A DNA stretch of 64,000 nucleotides from Ophiura sarsii (GCA_035610835.1 CM069447.1:77761982-77825981), one strand, 5' to 3'; positions 50,701 through 59,676 are shown, numbered from the stretch's first letter. The notes: generated by a model not told the origin, from the sequence alone. A program made the numbers and translations.

Positions 50701-51973
50701 CGGCTTTAATATTTTCGGTTTTATTTTCCCTTCTAATCATAAGCAATTTTGTCCTCAAAAGGTTCCCTTGTTTCGGATCTTTGCTTTTTGCTTTTGGATG
50801 AAAAATTCAGATGGGAATGGCCACTAAATTGCCCTGCATATCAACCCGAAGTGGTTCTGAGCTGTGGCCTTGGTTTACCTATCTTAATTTTGTGATTAGC
50901 CATATTAATATTCATGTCCAGTAAGTGCTCATCCAATCTGGTGGCGGGTCTTATCGAGCAGTCGGCGTCGTTTCGCGTGTTTTGTTAGGGGTTGGTTTTC
51001 AATAGCTGGTTGGAGTAGTCATTTCGCCAATTGTGACATTTTAATTCTGCTAAATGTGTACAATATTTTGATGAACGTTTCACGGATTTTTGCGATAGTC
51101 TATTAGCATCAAAGAGGATGTTTTACAAATTTACAGCAGTCACTTATCCGAGCCGTTTTTGGTCGCGAATATAATGACTGACTTTCGTAGAAAAGTTGGA
51201 ATTTGAATCCTGTGTGCAGGATGTAATTGGACTTGATACGACTGGGTGTAATTGTTAACATACGGTCGTGTATATTCCGAGAAACCTGTTTGGAGAAAAT
51301 CAGCGATTGATGGCAGTGCAAACCCTTGGTAGGGGCGAGATCGCTCGAACAATGTAGCTGTATGGGGCTAGCTCTCGCCGTCCAATACGGAGGCGATTCT
51401 CGGTTGCAGTTTCTTACTGTTGCTACGTGCGCGCGTTCCCGACCACACGACCATTTGATTTAGGTTTATATTTTATAGTTAAAGTTGCCGTATCGACGCC
51501 ATGGTAAAACAAAATAGTCTCGTTACTAGTTTGACTATCATATGTGTACACTCGTACGTAAACAAAGTTTACAATTTGAAGGATATCCAATGATGCGATT
51601 GCGATCAACCGTTGCACATGGTTTAATAGATGGATTGATGGCCAAATTGATAGTTTGATAGATTGATCGATAGACTGATAGAGAAACTGACAGCCTTGTT
51701 CACAATGTTGTTTTTTCTTCTTCACAGGAACACAATCACCAAATCTACCCTAGGAGACTGAATCATGCGAATCAGGGCTTTCTAGAATAATATCCATTTT
51801 GCACGACGTTTAGACATCTATATTCCCTATATACTTGGACGATGATCATATTGCTATTTGGTTCGTCTTACCAGGTTTGTTCTATTAACATCCACTTTGG
51901 CTTCAATGATTAGAAATTTACAGATGTCTAAGCGACGATTAATAGCAGCAAAATGAAGAGGTGTGTCTCCGTT
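29632..51973 (-). CDS. Ankyrin-Roc-COR-Death-CARD protein (DAPK/ROCO-like), 16 exons, 5'-partial
   Basis: Probable cytosolic GTPase-scaffold of the ROCO family with death-fold domains for homotypic signalling. Exons on the minus strand, in order of translation: 51973-51872, 49414-49325, 48490-48374, 45920-45681, 45456-45345, 44553-44393, 43676-43497, 41605-41376, 40989-40406, 39915-39757, 39286-39143, 37668-37388, 37000-36860, 36451-36421, 30515-30147, 29729-29632. All introns are GT-AG and all phases agree. The sum is 3039 nt, i.e. 1012 residues and a TAA. Domains by residue: ankyrin 1-45, Roc ~80-275, COR ~320-600, linker 606-706, Death ~735-847, CARD ~866-945, acidic/polar tail to 1012. 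The order Ank-Roc-COR-Death matches the C-terminal half of DAPK1; the added CARD does not. No kinase domain or start codon was found; the 5' exons probably lie further right or outside the window. Function is inferred from the domains only. Confidence 0.85.
30147..30515 (-). CDS. CARD exon of the Roc-COR gene
   Basis: A 369-nt exon with the length and helix spacing of a caspase-recruitment domain: ASIHDTLRNRM, NPIEMAKRLE, LSRDDIDDILRC, then KAVDLLLYKLIHC and WYDAFKNALDFEDSELLLGKL. The last piece matches the typical CARD ending, which has a W/F-x-x-F-x-x-A-L core and a leucine-rich helix. The exon is phase 1 at both ends and joins the 31-nt exon upstream and the terminal exon downstream. It is separated from the Death-domain exons by a ~5.9-kb intron full of repeats and retroelements. 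It could be a divergent member of another death-fold family, but CARD is the best fit by eye. Confidence 0.75.
30985..31375. repeat. ~24-bp minisatellite in intron of the Roc-COR gene
   Basis: Variants of AGTATCTACCCTACACCTCC with a 3-5-nt spacer are repeated about 15 times. All three frames stay open across much of it, giving a spurious YLPYTS-type repeat protein. The same unit reappears at 34985-35075 and 35815-35935. Confidence 0.9.
31516..32018. mobile_element. MITE with ~65-bp TIRs, 5-bp duplication TACAA
   Basis: Left end CAGTAAGTAAGATCG and right end CGATCTTACTGACTG continue inward as inverted copies through AATTTTTAAATTCGTG and GGCCGCCATTTT. TACAA flanks at 31511-31515 and 32019-32023. 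503 bp, non-coding. Confidence 0.8.
32186..32838. repeat. Inverted 27-bp ends bounding 650 bp
   Basis: TATATGTGTGGTGGCATGGG...AAAACCC on the left is mirrored by GGGTTTTCCCATACCACCAC on the right. The right end coincides with the 5' breakpoint of the following LINE. Confidence 0.55.
32838..34310 (+). mobile_element. RTE-like LINE, reverse transcriptase with several breaks
   Basis: 5'-truncated non-LTR element in an intron of the Roc-COR gene, opposite strand. Frames in order: GITPEMLKRCDLDNIIL and WSILNIVPIPKSGDLS; stop; GISLSSIVAKLYNKMIL and LIDFKKALDTIHRG; break; LDFADDIALLSEE (catalytic FADD). The long final frame 33550-34278 has KYIGAWMNSTEKDI, LLYGCEAWTVTPKL, YTRMLR and RARFAGHC, ending HPP. 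The tail is AGTCAAGTAAGTAAGTCAAG. Stops at 33117 and 33290 and a deletion before FADD make it inactive. Confidence 0.88.
35131..35815 (+). mobile_element. Penelope-like element fragment (GIY-YIG part), inside a minisatellite
   Basis: Frames 35134-35457 and 35345-35644 encode the C-terminal half of a Penelope-type protein: VLPYLGVSERVART, MKPHCTICNQLVHYKDKREP and IYDIPCRNCDKSFIW. The frame then shifts to TRLSKHK, TNHVAYSNHVIGWDEAKVI and REAIEIIRRG. The YIG triad is lost at the shift. It aligns along its length with the intact frame at 59617-60648. Flanks carry inverted copies of ATGGAATGTTCATTGTAC (35132-35149, 35797-35814), and outside these lies the ~24-bp minisatellite on both sides. Confidence 0.8.
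36262..36415. repeat. ~50-bp tandem repeat, 3 copies
   Basis: Each unit contains ATACGTAATAAAGCATGTGT followed by AAAG(A/G)ACAG. The first two copies differ by a small insertion (CCGG). Confidence 0.85.
36421..37668 (-). CDS. Death domain exons
   Basis: Exons 37668-37388 and 37000-36860 join in phase 0 to give a six-helix Death-domain-like segment: LLDDIDPLGRDYRAIAGALG, then a TQIQEF helix, SMTASILL, and after the splice C-L-T-I-L-E-I-L-A-I-V and EEAAYIIEAML. The pattern D-P-L-G-x-D-Y/W-R-x-I-A-x-x-L-G and the final helix after K-E-E-A-A match the family. Death domains self-associate to build signalling complexes. A 31-nt exon (36451-36421, PPYDTSYFDF) follows. It has a clear polypyrimidine acceptor and a GTAAG donor, and converts phase 0 to phase 1 as the next exon needs. 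It is too short to be found by ORF length. Confidence 0.8.
39143..39915 (-). CDS. Linker exons: tandem duplicated exon pair
   Basis: Exon 39915-39757 (159 nt, phase 1-1) and exon 39286-39143 (144 nt, phase 1-1) encode near-copies of one Ser/Thr/Pro-rich segment: DDETYDTNLDPSATLPLSRN versus DDETYDTDLDPSATLPFNRN. Both end SLSE-x-TGN. Homology runs into the intron after each donor (GTAAGAATAAA), so a block of DNA was duplicated. The first exon uses a strong acceptor (TTTTTCTTTCCATCTAG). In the second the matching AG is AT, so the in-frame AG four codons further in is assumed. Because both exons are phase 1-1, either can be skipped without a frameshift. Low complexity and acidic residues suggest a flexible linker. 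A ~195-bp AT-rich microsatellite lies between them. Confidence 0.7.
39318..39516. repeat. ATATA microsatellite between duplicated exons
   Basis: About 195 bp of (TATAA)n with occasional ACATGTA interruptions. It yields a spurious tyrosine/isoleucine-rich open frame on the minus strand. Confidence 0.95.
40406..43676 (-). CDS. COR domain exons
   Basis: Three exons: 43676-43497 (60 codons), 41605-41376 and 40989-40406. They encode the C-terminal-of-Roc domain that dimerises ROCO proteins and couples nucleotide state to output. Visible family features are the W-Y-M-H-H-T-G-E junction (classically WLHxxGEV), then the strand IIILQPNWLT and the SIFAPIF helix, a FELAFR segment across a split Arg codon, PAKLPPGLEEISW, and a long basic C-terminal half. 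The 584-nt exon is the largest in the gene and ends in phase 1 (donor GTGGGT). The intron between the first two COR exons contains a TTAA-flanked MITE. Confidence 0.8.
41049..41337. repeat. Two diverged direct repeats (~85 bp) in a COR intron
   Basis: AAGTTGATCTCTCTAAAGGA... at 41049-41132 recurs at 41248-41337 with about 10% difference and a short insertion (GCATG). Confidence 0.75.
41879..42046. mobile_element. 168-bp TTAA-flanked MITE (piggyBac-like)
   Basis: TTAA at 41879-41882 and 42043-42046 encloses inverted ends CGCTTTCCACG and CGTGGAAAGGG. Related to the partial copy at 20168-20265. It lies in the intron between two COR exons. Confidence 0.7.
44393..48490 (-). CDS. Roc (Ras-of-complex) GTPase exons
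   Basis: Four exons: 48490-48374, 45920-45681, 45456-45345 and 44553-44393. G1/P-loop is LVGDPSAGKTTLKKSL (Walker A at residues 88-95). Switch I is around CPTPGIKV. G3 is WDTAGQ (147-151) and the G4 position is GTHLD (210-213), the usual Roc variant of N/TKxD. A DSRRSQS segment lies where Roc domains end. All nucleotide-contact motifs are present, so GTP binding is likely. The 112-nt exon ends in phase 1 and the next supplies two bases to make a serine codon, which supports the join. The large intron between the P-loop and switch exons carries a hAT-like MITE, a foldback element and a tRNA-like segment. Confidence 0.88.
45050..45235 (-). repeat. tRNA-derived SINE
   Basis: On the minus strand: GACGAGTGGCTTAGGGGTGA (A-box region), then a B box GGGTTCAATTTCCC, then an unrelated ~100-nt body ending near ATATTATAT. 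The head resembles a tRNA with an altered anticodon arm. It lies in an intron of the Roc-COR gene. Confidence 0.65.
46420..47106. repeat. Degenerate ~38-bp tandem repeat, interrupted
   Basis: Loose units of CAGTATATTAAGTGAACCTA plus GTAATATCCAGATT occur before 46580, after 47014, and once more right of 48250. Two elements were thus inserted into one older array. Confidence 0.7.
46582..47013. mobile_element. 432-bp MITE inside the degenerate array
   Basis: Ends CAGCGTGTTTTTA and TAAAAACACGCTG are perfect 13-bp inverted repeats. Flanks share only ATA, so target duplication is uncertain. No coding capacity. Confidence 0.6.
47271..47520. mobile_element. 250-bp element with perfect 33-bp TIRs
   Basis: GTGACGCGATCAAGAGGAAT... 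(47271-47303) is exactly inverted at 47488-47520. ATTT flanks both ends (47267-47270, 47521-47524), a possible 4-bp duplication. Nested in the left arm of the foldback element. Perfect TIRs imply a recent insertion. Confidence 0.85.
47668..47908. repeat. ~28-bp minisatellite, ~8.5 copies
   Basis: Unit TCTGATTATGAGTGACATGG followed by CAATTTGG, with point variants (GTGCGACATGAC, CATAAGTGAC). Confidence 0.95.
49325..51973 (-). CDS. Ankyrin-repeat exons of the Roc-COR gene
   Basis: The first recognisable exon (51872-51973, 34 codons, phase 0) begins NGDTPLHFAA and encodes one canonical ankyrin repeat, including an I-N-R-R-L-D-I-C-K-F-L second helix. The next exon (49325-49414, 30 codons) begins KGNIALEVW, the start of a further, degenerate repeat, and runs into RDDEYLAFERVVK ahead of the Roc P-loop exon. 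Donor sites are GTAAGA and GTAAGT; acceptors follow TTCAG and ATTAG. Ankyrin arrays normally have several repeats, so more exons are expected upstream, but none was seen between 51974 and 64000. The intervening intron holds a MITE at about 50.04-50.27 kb. Confidence 0.8.
49800..49960 (-). repeat. Possible tRNA-derived SINE
   Basis: The minus strand reads GGCTTTGCAATGCAGAG ... ATGGCTCGATTCCCA, a tRNA-like anticodon and T arm. The A box is poor. Low confidence. Confidence 0.35.
50043..50266. mobile_element. ~220-bp MITE with ~55-bp TIRs
   Basis: GGCATCCAGAATCGTACGGA...ACCG...CACTGG on the left is mirrored by CCAGTGCG...TCCGTACGAATCTGGATGC on the right. Intronic. Target duplication not clear. 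Confidence 0.75.
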
Positions 51974-52902
51974 CTGAATAAAAATGAGAAACATTGATTA
52001 TTAATTATGCATTGTCAATGTGATATCTATCGATGCCCAGAGTCACTGTTAAAAAATGGGTAATTTAGCTCAATTATCAGACAGTTCTTATAATGAAAAA
52101 TATGGTTTTCTGATAGACAACCATTGAGGAAAATTAGTAAATGTTACAGTAAATGTCCCATCTAAGATTTTATATACCAAATGAATACAAAGTGAATTGC
52201 ATTAACTAAACTGCTGTATAGTTTTAGATTTACCAGTTATTATTTATCATTATTCATTGTGCCGATGTCTTGTTTTATTAATGTATGAATGCCATTGCTT
52301 TTAACCAATGAGGGGGTGGGGGTGCATCTACAATTATAAGATTTGTTATTGTATAGCGCTTTAGCATTAGAATGATGACCAAGCTTCATACATTACGATT
52401 CCAATTTCCATCCCCTTCAATTTCGGTCACTTTCCTAACCCTCGATTTACAAGCTTATCGAGGGTAATACACTTCCCCTCCTACACAATTTCTCAGATTT
52501 ATTTCACACCACCTGCTACCCTACCATCGCTCTCTCAAGCATGGCTTGTTATTGTTTCTTTTAAAATATCCTGGGTTAAACTAGAAGCCCGAAATGTTAC
52601 TTTTGAAAGTGGTGGTGTTAAAACTCAATCGTTGAACTTCAATTTGTTATAAAAGAATAGTGATATTTCTTTTTTTTCTTCAAATCAAAAACTCAAATGT
52701 CGAAATAAAAATCACATACTAATATCCCTCGAGCAGATTTTATGTTTAAACATTAAACCAATTGGGCTGAAACTCAACGGAGTGGCAAGTTATAAAAGTC
52801 ATTAATGCAAAAAAACCACCATCAAGTCGTGTGAAAGGATTGTTCTTAGACTGCATCCTCAAGGTACCTCCAGCATGCGGCTAATGTGGTTGGATCGACC
52901 AA

Positions 52903-53193
52903 TTATTGGTTGGAACTAATAGCCCAACATGAATTGTAGGGAGTCCCATTGACGGGTTTTTTCTTCTTTTCTTGTAAAATAGCGCTGACACTCTTCCTCC
53001 GCCGGTATATATGAAGGACACATCGTGCTGCCCGTTGTTGGATCATCTCAATCCTTGTCACGTCTTTCCTGGTGTTGGGATTCCATACATAACTGCAGTA
53101 TTCCATGAGGGGACGGATAATGGTATTAACAGTTAATAGTAATCTAGGCAGAACTAAACGCATTTGTATTTTGGTTTGATACGTTTTCTTCAT
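52903..53193 (-). mobile_element. Non-LTR retrotransposon RT C-terminal fragment
   Basis: The frame encodes LLLTVNTIIRPLMEYCSYVW, NPNTRKDVTRIEMIQQRAAR, and CVLHIYRRRKSVSAILQ. This is the conserved region after the RT palm in CR1/Jockey-type elements. About 290 bp, truncated on both sides. Confidence 0.8.
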
Positions 53194-53249
53194 TTACCCC
53201 TACCAAAATCTTACAAAAATCTTGAATTGAGAATTAAATTCAGCCGCAT

Positions 53250-54610
53250 TAAGTTGAGACATCGAGCTGTAGCAACAGTGTTTTGGTGGTTTTGAGGCCT
53301 TTCAGTATAAATATGAGCCTGATAATGTCATCAAAGTATGGCAAACCATGGTGTTCTAAGTAGAACTCGTTGAGCTGTATCATCATAATACGCATTACTT
53401 GCAGTACGATTGACCTGATCAAAGAATGATAACATCCCAAACGATCCCATTTTGAAGTACAGGGCCATAGATGTACAGGATCAACACGTATAGGCTGATA
53501 CCATAACATAATTATGTGAGTTATACTACATAAGAGTGGGTACATCAAAGGGGATAGGACGTACGCTCTCTGAATTATTTGGAAATGTACGTCCGACTAC
53601 TCCAACATTTACGTCCGATCCGCACCTTTTGGAGGGTTGTATTCCTTTTATGAAGATGAATGTGGAAATTGTTTTTTCTCCATTATGTAAAGGCATGTCT
53701 CATACAAACCCTCATGAATAAAACTGCACTATAACCCCTACAAAAAATGTGCGCTCAACCCTCGATATACGCGATGCTACTCTTTTAAATGTCCGTCTTT
53801 TACAGATTGACCTTTTATTTCAATCTATTAGATTAATCACATGATACAAATTCGTGACAATGAGTAGGTTTGAGTTAATCTGGAAAAAGATTGATACATA
53901 TTACTGCACTCTACACGTGTGTTTGTGTTTACAAGAGGTACATTGTGGGTGTAGATATGAGTACGATTTGACATTGTGGGAGTACCCCCACAATGAACAG
54001 TTTCCAAATGGTATAAGAGGATACTGTGAGCTTGTTAAAAGCAACAACAAATATACCCCCAGAACGATTTGTTTGTTTTGTGTGTGTTATTTTTGTCATC
54101 TTAATACATACACTTTGCCACTCCAACTATATGAATGGCGCCATCTATAATAGTCAACTCCCACAATGTGTATTTTGCTTTTAGCGCACATAAACAAATT
54201 CCCCCACAGTACATATAATTACCCCCGTAGCGCACTCCTGTACCAACAAAAAATCCAACTTTGGTTCATCCGGACAATCACTATGCTTACACCTTTTTGA
54301 AAACCACAACCCAACGAATGTTAGGTCTATTGGGTCAAAGAATTTACAAATGAATGAGTTAATTAACTAATTATTGTATTGACTACATTTTTGTCTTTAT
54401 ATTAAGGTCCATAATTTAAAAAATCGTTATTCCTTTTAAACCATGGTATCACGATAAGAAAATCACGCCATACACTTGATGCAGAAGTTTGGTTAAACGC
54501 GAGTTAAACTACCCCCGTACCCATGTTTAAAGTTAGACACTTTTCGGTGAGTTAGACGCGTGTTTAAGTAAAACAAATATACGAGAATCAAAACTAGACG
54601 CGTGTTTAGC
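53250..54610. other. No gene recognised
   Basis: AT-rich sequence with the GTACCCCCACAATG / CATTGTGGG inverted words near 53940-54000. No coding family seen. Confidence 0.4.
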
Positions 54611-54619
54611 TTAATACCG

Positions 54620-55410
54620 TGTTTAACTGCGTACGAGAATACGGGCCTCAATGCTTTAAATGTAGTATTAACATGATTTACCTTTACCTAGGCTTCGTCA
54701 AACTCTGTAGGCTGAATCCCTCTTTCAGCATCTTCCATCTGTGTCTGTCTTGTGATTCTCTTGTTGCCTGCCTCTTATCCTTTTGCCTGTATGGGGTTGC
54801 CACTCGGTTGTTCGTATTGTCCACCGATTATCATTTTGTCTTGAGATATGTCCTGCCCATCTCCATTTCATTTCCTTGTTTTTGTTGATGATGTCTTTTA
54901 CCTTGGTAACGAATGGTAGTGTTCTTTTGTTTGTCTCGTATTGTTATATTCAACATACTCCTTTCCATGAATCGTTGCGCACCCTTGTCCGTAATGTTAT
55001 TGGTATGGTTTTATCGCATAGAATAGTTCCCTTGTCCGTAATGTTATTGGTATGGTTTAATCGCATAGAATAGTTTTGTTTCTGCCGAAGCAGCTCCAGC
55101 CTGCCGTGATTTTTATCATGACTTCCTCTCTCGTATTGTTCTCCATTTTGATTTCCTTGCCAAGATATTTGTAACTTTCTACCTTTTCTATCGGTTCCTT
55201 GTCGATTTCGATGAACTCCTTTGTTTGAAAATTAGTCATGAATTTCGTTTTTCCTTTGTGCATTTTCAGACCAACTTTTCTGCTTTCCGTATTCAGACAG
55301 TTTAGTTGGGCCTCCATTTCCTTCACTGAGTTAGCTAGCAAAGCCACGTCATCTGCAAACCTGAGTTCTGTTAGCCGTTCTCCATCGATGAGTATCCCTC
55401 TTTCTGTCAT
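54620..55410 (-). mobile_element. Non-LTR retrotransposon fragment (FADD-type RT)
   Basis: Frame 55410-55057: ELRFADDVALLANSVKEMEA (catalytic FADD), VGLKMHKGKTKFMTNF and VESYKYLGKEIKMENN, then GWSCFGRNKTIL. The C-terminal part continues in shifted frames (MERSMLNITIRDK). A ~52-bp duplication (CTTGTCCGTAATGTTATTGG... twice at 54985-55075) breaks it. Confidence 0.82.
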
Positions 55411-56399
55411 GTCTGTCTTCTATTTTGTGTGTACGTCGGCATGCGCCATGATGTGACAGGGTCTTTATACATTAACTGTGTTCGCTTCTCTTCCTTTCTT
55501 CCCATCTTCCTATATTTTAATTCCTTCCACTCTCCTTTCTTTTGAAGAACATTAATTAATTTCTTAAACTTGGCAACTTTTGTCTCCTGCCATAATCTTG
55601 TGTTCTGTCTTGTCTTTTTGTTTTGTTTTTGTGTCTATGTCATGTATTGTCGTTGTGGTGTTATGTATAATACATGTAGTCCAGGCTAGGAACAATGGTA
55701 ATTTGAATGAACCTTGTTTTATGATATATACGGGGGGTTTTTTGTTTTGATTTTTCTAGTCAATATTTAGGTACTGAACCAGAATCCAGTGGGTGCCAGT
55801 TGTAAAACCTTGAACGTTTTCAGGAATTGCAAAAATGAAAAATGGCTGCCATTATACCATGAAATAGGTGTTTTATCCATATGATTGATTGTTTTGAACA
55901 CTGTTACTTGTGAATTGTAATAGTTTCATTGATGTTATAAGATGGCTACAAGTGTGAGTAATATCATATACATTAAATATTTACGGAACATTATGAAATC
56001 CAAGATGGCCACCATAGTGTTAACCCATAAACATCTGTCCGTTTATGTTTTACAAACTAATGTGGGATACAGTATAATAGGACACTTGCATACGGTCATT
56101 AGTTCAAATCTTGCTCCAGACGACATACCTGGATGGATGACAATGACAATACCTTGGATCAATATTTGTTTAACAGGTGATTTGTGTACTATTGTATATA
56201 GATATGGAGGATGATTGGAACTAGTCTCTCTTTTCCTATAGTGAAACAAGCACCATTGCAATGTACAATACAACAAGCAAGTACGTAGTTGTATTACCTT
56301 CGCAGCATACACCGTCTACACCCCTCAGTATTGAAACATTTTGTGAAGGGGGAACATGTTATGTATCACCAATATGGTCTTTGGAATGGTATCTGGTTA

Positions 56400-58600
56400 G
56401 ATCTCTTCAGTGAGACCACCTACATGCGATATGGGAAAGGACTATCTGGTATCATTGGTTCTACACTGCATGAATCCACTCTTCCCAAGCGACCCAAAGA
56501 AGCCATTTGGAATGGCCCTAGGATTGAGGAAGCCAGGAAAGAACTGCAAAAGGCTCAACTCATTGACATCCAGGAAGGATCATGTATATCAAGATCGGAG
56601 CTGCAAACTGAAAAGAACCGCCTAAGCAGCACATACCAGATGGTAAATGAAGAGATCCTAGGAAGGAAGATCAAGCAAGTAGAAAATTCCAACATAAACT
56701 GTCAGCATAAAGCATCTTGGGACCTTATCAACGAGATCAGTGGGCGCAAAACAGCTAAAAAGGGACAGATCAAAGGTGAAACACAGTTGGAGAGGTTGGA
56801 ATCCTGGCATACCCACTTCCAGAAATTACTCGGAAATCCCCCTGTCATAACAAATGAACATGAAGAAATAACTCAATTGTTTCAGGAATTTAACATACGA
56901 ACAGACGCGTTTGATCAGGAAGAATACAACATTCCCGGTGAAGACGAGATCCCACCGGAAGTTCTCAAAAGATGTGACCTGGATGATATAATTCTTAAGA
57001 GAAGCTCCAACACCATTTAAAACACTGGATGGTAATGATCTTGAAATTGTCCAAGACTTCAAAGATGTGTTGTTAAATTCTCCACTTGGCCCTGCTTGAT
57101 AATCTCTAGTACATCATCCACATAGCGTTTGTAGTTATTATGTTAACAGAGTAACGCTTGTATTCAAAGGGTTTGAAGGTCGTACATTGACTTGATATGA
57201 ACAACGAATAATACGGCTGGTCTTACCGTAACTCGCCGGCTTGGTCTTACCGTAACTCGCCGGCTGGTCTTACCGTAACTCGCCGGCTGATCTTACCGTA
57301 AATCGAAATAACTTACCGCCCCATAACTCGCCGATTATCCATCCCCTGTTGTTCTACAGCATGACTTTATACTGTCCTTATAATATCGGTCGAACTACAT
57401 GCAGAACTTGTGAAACGCTCATATATTATGCTGGTTACTGCAGCATCAACGAATGTAGACACCTTTGCTGGAGATGCAGGCCAAGGAACAGTCCACAGTA
57501 TAGCACAACCATTCATAATGATAACTTCTGTTTCCGACCTCTGTTTCTTTGGCTAAGCTCGACCTCTGTTTTGGTTTTCAGCACTGACTTGCTAGTTGAT
57601 CGCAAATCACCATTCTCGTCAAACAAGGACGATGGGTAAGAGGCTAGTTCATAAGAGAATAGAGTCTTGGTAGAAACAGTCTCTCTAGATGATGCCATTA
57701 TTCCAATAACACGTGCATATATCATCTCGGTATTCACTGCCTTGGGATGTGTCACCAACAATGGACTTCTACGTTGAGGCTTTAGACATTGATGTAATTT
57801 TCTTCTTTAGTCTGCTGTGAAACCCCTTCGGCCACTGTTTTTCATATTCCACCCACTGCTCAGTGCCAATCTTGGGAGAATCGTTAGCATTTACAGTCGT
57901 GTCATCGACAACCTGTCCTGAATAGATGTTTACAAGTTTACATCGTCAACTATGTCAATGCATGTCGATAATGCCTCACGTTTTTTGATTCTGTCGGCAG
58001 CATCTGCCTTGACACGGGTATGTCGCTCCTCTGTATGACAAGTAACCACGCTCTGAACTTGACTATCTTGCATTTTCTCGAGATCATTCATTAATTGTAC
58101 AAATATGTAACAGCATGACAAAAATATGGAACAGTAAACTCCCAAGAAACCTGAAAATAAAGCTGTTTACCACCACAATTGAATCTGTTTTGACCTATGG
58201 AGCCGAGACTTGGACACTAACAGCTAAAATGAGAAAAGCGCTGGATGGTTGCTACACTCGCCTCTTAAGAAAAGCACTTAATGTATCATGGCAATCTCAC
58301 ACCACCAACAAAGATATATATGGGAACCTGCTACCAATATCAGAGAGGCTAAGAAGGAGGAGATTGAAATTTGCCGGCCATGTGCCAGAAGGGAAGAGGA
58401 AGCAGTCTCCAAAGTGCTCTTGTGGCAACCCAAGCGTGGACACAAGGCTAGAGGATCACCATGAAAGAATTTCATCAAGCTTTTATCAGAGGATACAGGA
58501 CTAACTAGGCAGAACATGAACAACCAACTGCATGCTAGAAAGACCAGTGTGGAAGGCCATCACAGAAGTTCGTCCCTTCGGGACGCCTTAAGCAAGTAAG
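56400..58600 (+). mobile_element. RTE-like LINE split by a palindrome arm
   Basis: Related to the LINE at 32838-34310. The 5' part, 56400-57061, has RIEEARKELQKAQLI, KASWDLINEISGRK, WHTHFQKLLGNPP and EIPPEVLKRCDLDDIIL, then jumps to EIVQDFK with most of the RT missing. The 3' part resumes at 58108 with SMTKIWNSKLPRNLKIKLF, LTYGAETWTLT, GCYTRLLRKALNVSW and RRRLKFAGH. It ends with CAAGTAAGTAACT. Between them lies the left arm of the inverted duplication, replacing about 25 codons. Confidence 0.85.
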
Positions 58601-59676
58601 TAACTCTTGCCATATGGGCCTTGTCCACAGCATATTTGGACAATTAATGAATGATCTCGAGAAAATGCAAGATAGTCAAGTTCAGAGCGTGGTTACTTGT
58701 CATACAGAGGAGCGACATACCCGTGTCAAGGCAGATGCTGCCGACAGAATCAAAAAACGTGAGGCATTATCGACATGCATTGACATAGTTGACGATGTAA
58801 ACTTGTAAACATCTATTCAGGACAGGTTGTCGATGACACGACTGTAAATGCTAACGATTCTCCCAAGATTGGCACTGAGCAGTGGGTGGAATATGAAAAA
58901 CAGTGGCCGAAGGGGTTTCACAGCAGACTAAAGAAGAAAATTACATCAATGTCTAAAGCCTCAACGTAGAAGTCCATTGTTGGTGACACATCCCAAAGCA
59001 GTGAATACCGAGATGATATATGCACGTGTTATTGGAATAATGGCATCATCTAGAGAGACTGTTTCTACCAAGACTCTATTCTCTTATGAACTAGCCTCTT
59101 ACCCATCGTCCTTGTTTGACGAGAATGGTGATTTGCGATCAACTAGCAAGTCAGTGCTGAAAACCAAAACAGAGGTCGAGCTTAGCCAAAGAAACAGAGG
59201 TCGGAAACAGAAGTTATCATTATGAATGGTTGTGCTATACTGTGGACTGTTCCTTGGCCTGCATCTCCAGCAAAGGTGTCTACATTCGTTGATGCTGCAG
59301 TAACCAGCATAATATATGAGCGTTTCACAAGTTCTGCATGTAGTTCGACCGATATTATAAGTACAGTATAAAGTCATGCTGTAGAACAACAGGGGATGGA
59401 TAATCGGCGAGTTATGGGGCGGTAAGTTATTTCGATTTACGGTAAGATCAGCCGGCGAGTTACGGTAAGACCAGCCGGCGAGTTACGGTAAGACCAAGCC
59501 GGCGAGTTACGGTAAGACCAGCCGTATTATTCGTTGTTCATATCAAGTCAATGTACGACCTTCAAACCCTTTGAATACAAGCGTTACTCTGTTAACATAA
59601 TAACTACAAACGCTATGTGGATGATGTACTAGAGATTATCAAGCAGGGCCAAGTGGAGAATTTAACAACACATCTT
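57062..59676. repeat. 1.05-kb inverted duplication (palindrome arms) with 0.52-kb spacer
   Basis: Left arm 57062-58107 and right arm 58631-59676 are reverse complements. Corresponding positions always sum to 116738, so there is no net indel along the arm, and only isolated mismatches were noticed (e.g. 57376 region). The arm contains a four-unit TCTTACCGTAACTCGCCGGC array, a stretch of RT coding ending in YVDD, and decayed coding for an uncharacterised protein. The spacer 58108-58630 is LINE 3' end. A 1.05-kb hairpin is possible in single strands or transcripts. Confidence 0.92.
58640..59350 (+). pseudogene. Decayed coding fragment of an uncharacterised family (also inverted in the left arm)
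   Basis: Successive plus-strand frames read EERHTRVKADAADRIKKREA, then GTEQWVEYEKQWPKGFHSRL, then KAVNTEMIYARVIGIMASSR, PSSLFDENGDLRSTSKSVLK, and after a stop CAILWTVPWPASPAKVSTFV. From memory this order resembles a widespread uncharacterised protein of invertebrate and fish genomes that carries an RxxKSKSxLKxxLQVExS segment. I cannot confirm this or name it. Stops and shifts make it non-functional. The left arm holds the same sequence reversed (57388-58098). Confidence 0.5.

Noticed and set aside
53940..54000. Inverted words near TACATTGTGGG / CCCACAATG as a MITE
   Set aside because: Very short and without a target duplication; chance or simple palindrome is as likely.
54985..55075. Regulatory tandem repeat
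   Set aside because: A ~52-bp duplication inside a dead LINE fragment; no reason to assign function.
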